A stretch of DNA of 64,000 bases from Streptomyces sp. KMM 9044 (GTDB taxonomy: Bacteria; Actinomycetota; Actinomycetes; Streptomycetales; Streptomycetaceae), in NCBI RefSeq assembly GCF_024701375.2, contig NZ_CP113910.1, forward strand, positions 5,084,001 through 5,148,000, in the 5' to 3' direction. How positions within the stretch are numbered: position 1 is the stretch's first letter; every line of letters starts with the position of its first letter. The notes under the pieces are model-generated. The model worked only from the letters and a program-made list of their open reading frames with translations. It made no database searches and was not told the DNA's origin. Made by a program: the position numbers and the translations under genes. Shown in pieces: positions 62,754 through 64,000 of the stretch.

Positions 62754-64000
62754 TTACGACAGGTGCTCGTCCTCGGCCGCCTCCGCGGCTGCGATCCGCT
62801 GCCACAGCCGCTCCGCGATCTCGACCAGCGTTCCCTCACCCGGCACCCGCCACTGCTTGGGCCCCTGGACCGCGCTCCACTGCTCCTTCCAGTCGGCCTC
62901 GTTCCACATCTGGGAGACCAGCCCCGTCGGCGAGTAGCGCTTGCCGTCGGCTTCCCAGAGGAGCGGCGACTTGCGGTCGTTCACCCAACTCGCGCGGCGG
63001 CGCCGGGGGTCGGCGTTGAGCCAGGCGCCGATGGCGAGTTCCTCGACGGCGCTGGGGGCGTACTCCAGACGCGTACCCTCCTCGATCGCGTCGTGGTCGA
63101 CCAGCAGCCGCACGGTCTGGGGCCTGCGCTGCCGCGTCCGCCCGGCAGTCTTCAGCAGTGCCGCCAGGTTCATGGGGGAGTCGGGCCCGGCGCCGCGGTC
63201 CAGTGTGCCCAGCACCGCCGAGGCCAGGCGCGCACAGCGTTCCTCGTTCGCGAAGGTGCTGGTGACGAAGCTCTTGGGGGTGAAGAGGTGGTCGACCATG
63301 CTGATGAGGCAGGCCAGTACGGCGCTCACCTGGTTCGGGACATCCGCGAGTACGCCTGCCCACTCGCTGTCGGAATCGTCGAACCGTTCCCGCCCGATGC
63401 GCTGGAAGACCAGATGGGCCACCAGGAGCCCACCACTGTCCACGACAGCGGCCGGGCGTCCGGTGAGCTTCGCCCGCGTCGTCGTCAGCTCGTCACGTAC
63501 CACCCGGAACACCTGGACCGCACGCCAGATCTGCTGAGCGCTCGGCTGCTGCCCGAAGAGACGCGTGTAGGCACCGCTCGGCCCCTCGCTCCACAGGGCG
63601 TTGGTCGATCCCTTGACCCGCACGGCGAGCGACGAGTCGCGGTGCATGCAGGCCAGGGCGGTGGCCGCCTCCGTGACCGAACAGCCCGACTCGGGTGCGG
63701 GGTCCAGCTCGCCGCGACGGAAGACGTACTCCTTGTCGAGGGAAATGCGGAAGTCCTTTTGGATCTCCCCCTGGACCGGGTCGATCGCGATGAAGTCCCG
63801 GCGCTCCATGTGGTTCTGCGTGTTGGTGGCCTTGGTGATGGAGCGGCCGAACCCTTCCGGTGCCCCGTCCAGAGAGATGACGCGCACCATCACGTACGCC
63901 TCCCCGCTGGCGTCCGCGTCCTTCTCGTACGCCCGGAACGCGGAGGTCACCGTCTGTGCGCCGTTGACGACGCTGGCGTTGGTCAGCGTGAGGACGGTCG
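62754..64000 (-). CDS. AIPR-family abortive-infection protein, N-terminal part outside window
   Basis: The frame is open to the right edge of the window; 415 codons are visible. LTNASVVNGAQTV at the edge matches the conserved NGxQT region of AIPR proteins, and FRISLDKEYVFRRGELDP and AALACMHRDSSLAV follow. AIPR proteins are linked with phage resistance and often lie beside restriction systems. The visible part ends normally (AEAAEDEHLS). It lies near the hsd genes but beyond the WhiJ-type trio, on the opposite strand, converging with the ATPase gene. Confidence 0.75.
   Translation of the reverse strand, partial: TVLTLTNASVVNGAQTVTSAFRAYEKDADASGEAYVMVRVISLDGAPEGFGRSITKATNTQNHMERRDFIAIDPVQGEIQKDFRISLDKEYVFRRGELDPAPESGCSVTEAATALACMHRDSSLAVRVKGSTNALWSEGPSGAYTRLFGQQPSAQQIWRAVQVFRVVRDELTTTRAKLTGRPAAVVDSGGLLVAHLVFQRIGRERFDDSDSEWAGVLADVPNQVSAVLACLISMVDHLFTPKSFVTSTFANEERCARLASAVLGTLDRGAGPDSPMNLAALLKTAGRTRQRRPQTVRLLVDHDAIEEGTRLEYAPSAVEELAIGAWLNADPRRRRASWVNDRKSPLLWEADGKRYSPTGLVSQMWNEADWKEQWSAVQGPKQWRVPGEGTLVEIAERLWQRIAAAEAAEDEHLS

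Overview
The window is a piece of a Streptomyces chromosome (or that of a very close relative). The support is very high GC with G/C in nearly every third codon position, frequent GTG/TTG starts, long antisense ORFs typical of such DNA, and the familiar gene order rne - rplU - rpmA - obg - proB - proA - nadD - rsfS - tRNA-Ala - leuS - comEA - comEC - holA - rpsT - lepA. Species cannot be told from the sequence alone.

Layout. (1) 1-8.0 kb: 3' part of RNase E/G, a divergent CatR/KatA peroxide module with an ankyrin protein, then ribosomal proteins L21/L27 and the GTPase Obg. (2) 8.1-19.3 kb: an accessory segment with a decayed phoD phosphatase gene followed by a sulfotransferase-fold protein and a coherent set for poly(ribitol-phosphate)-type wall polymer: a fused CDP-ribitol synthase/reductase, two CDP-polyol phosphotransferase-family membrane proteins, a TarS-like glycosyltransferase and a pyruvyltransferase-family protein. 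(3) 19.3-30.1 kb: proB and proA, two membrane proteins sharing a cytoplasmic motif, an M48 protease, a 54-aa membrane peptide, nadD, a LytR-C/LCP-like protein, rsfS and a histidine phosphatase. (4) 30.1-34.3 kb: two identical tRNA-Ala(GGC) genes flanking a small zinc-ribbon-like gene, then a leftward two-gene electron-transfer operon (bis-haem-type membrane protein plus NuoF-like/ferredoxin fusion). (5) 34.3-50.6 kb: leuS with an apparent leucine attenuator, a membrane protein, a DegV protein, comEA/comEC, a frameshifted arylamine N-acetyltransferase gene, holA, rpsT, lepA and a long-chain acyl-CoA ligase. (6) 50.8-64.0 kb: an accessory defence region with a type I restriction-modification locus (hsdR with an N-terminal DUF4145-like domain, hsdS split by an IS1380-family element, hsdM, a second hsdM-like gene), a WhiJ-type regulator/DUF397/ATPase trio, and the C-terminal part of an AIPR (abortive-infection) gene running off the right edge.

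How the parts work together. The wall-polymer genes form a plausible pathway from ribulose-5-phosphate to CDP-ribitol, polymer and decoration. KatA, its repressor and the ankyrin protein form a peroxide response unit. The Hsd proteins would form one restriction enzyme, but its specificity subunit is broken by the IS. Three genes show different stages of decay: phoD (multiple lesions), nat (one 40-bp tandem duplication) and hsdS (IS insertion).

The points most worth checking are the leuS leader-peptide attenuator, the disrupted hsdS beside two methylase genes, the electron-transfer operon with its 31-bp palindrome, the ribitol-polymer cluster and the recurring -10-to-start-codon spacing that suggests leaderless transcripts. 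Family names were assigned by reading motifs; no database search was run.
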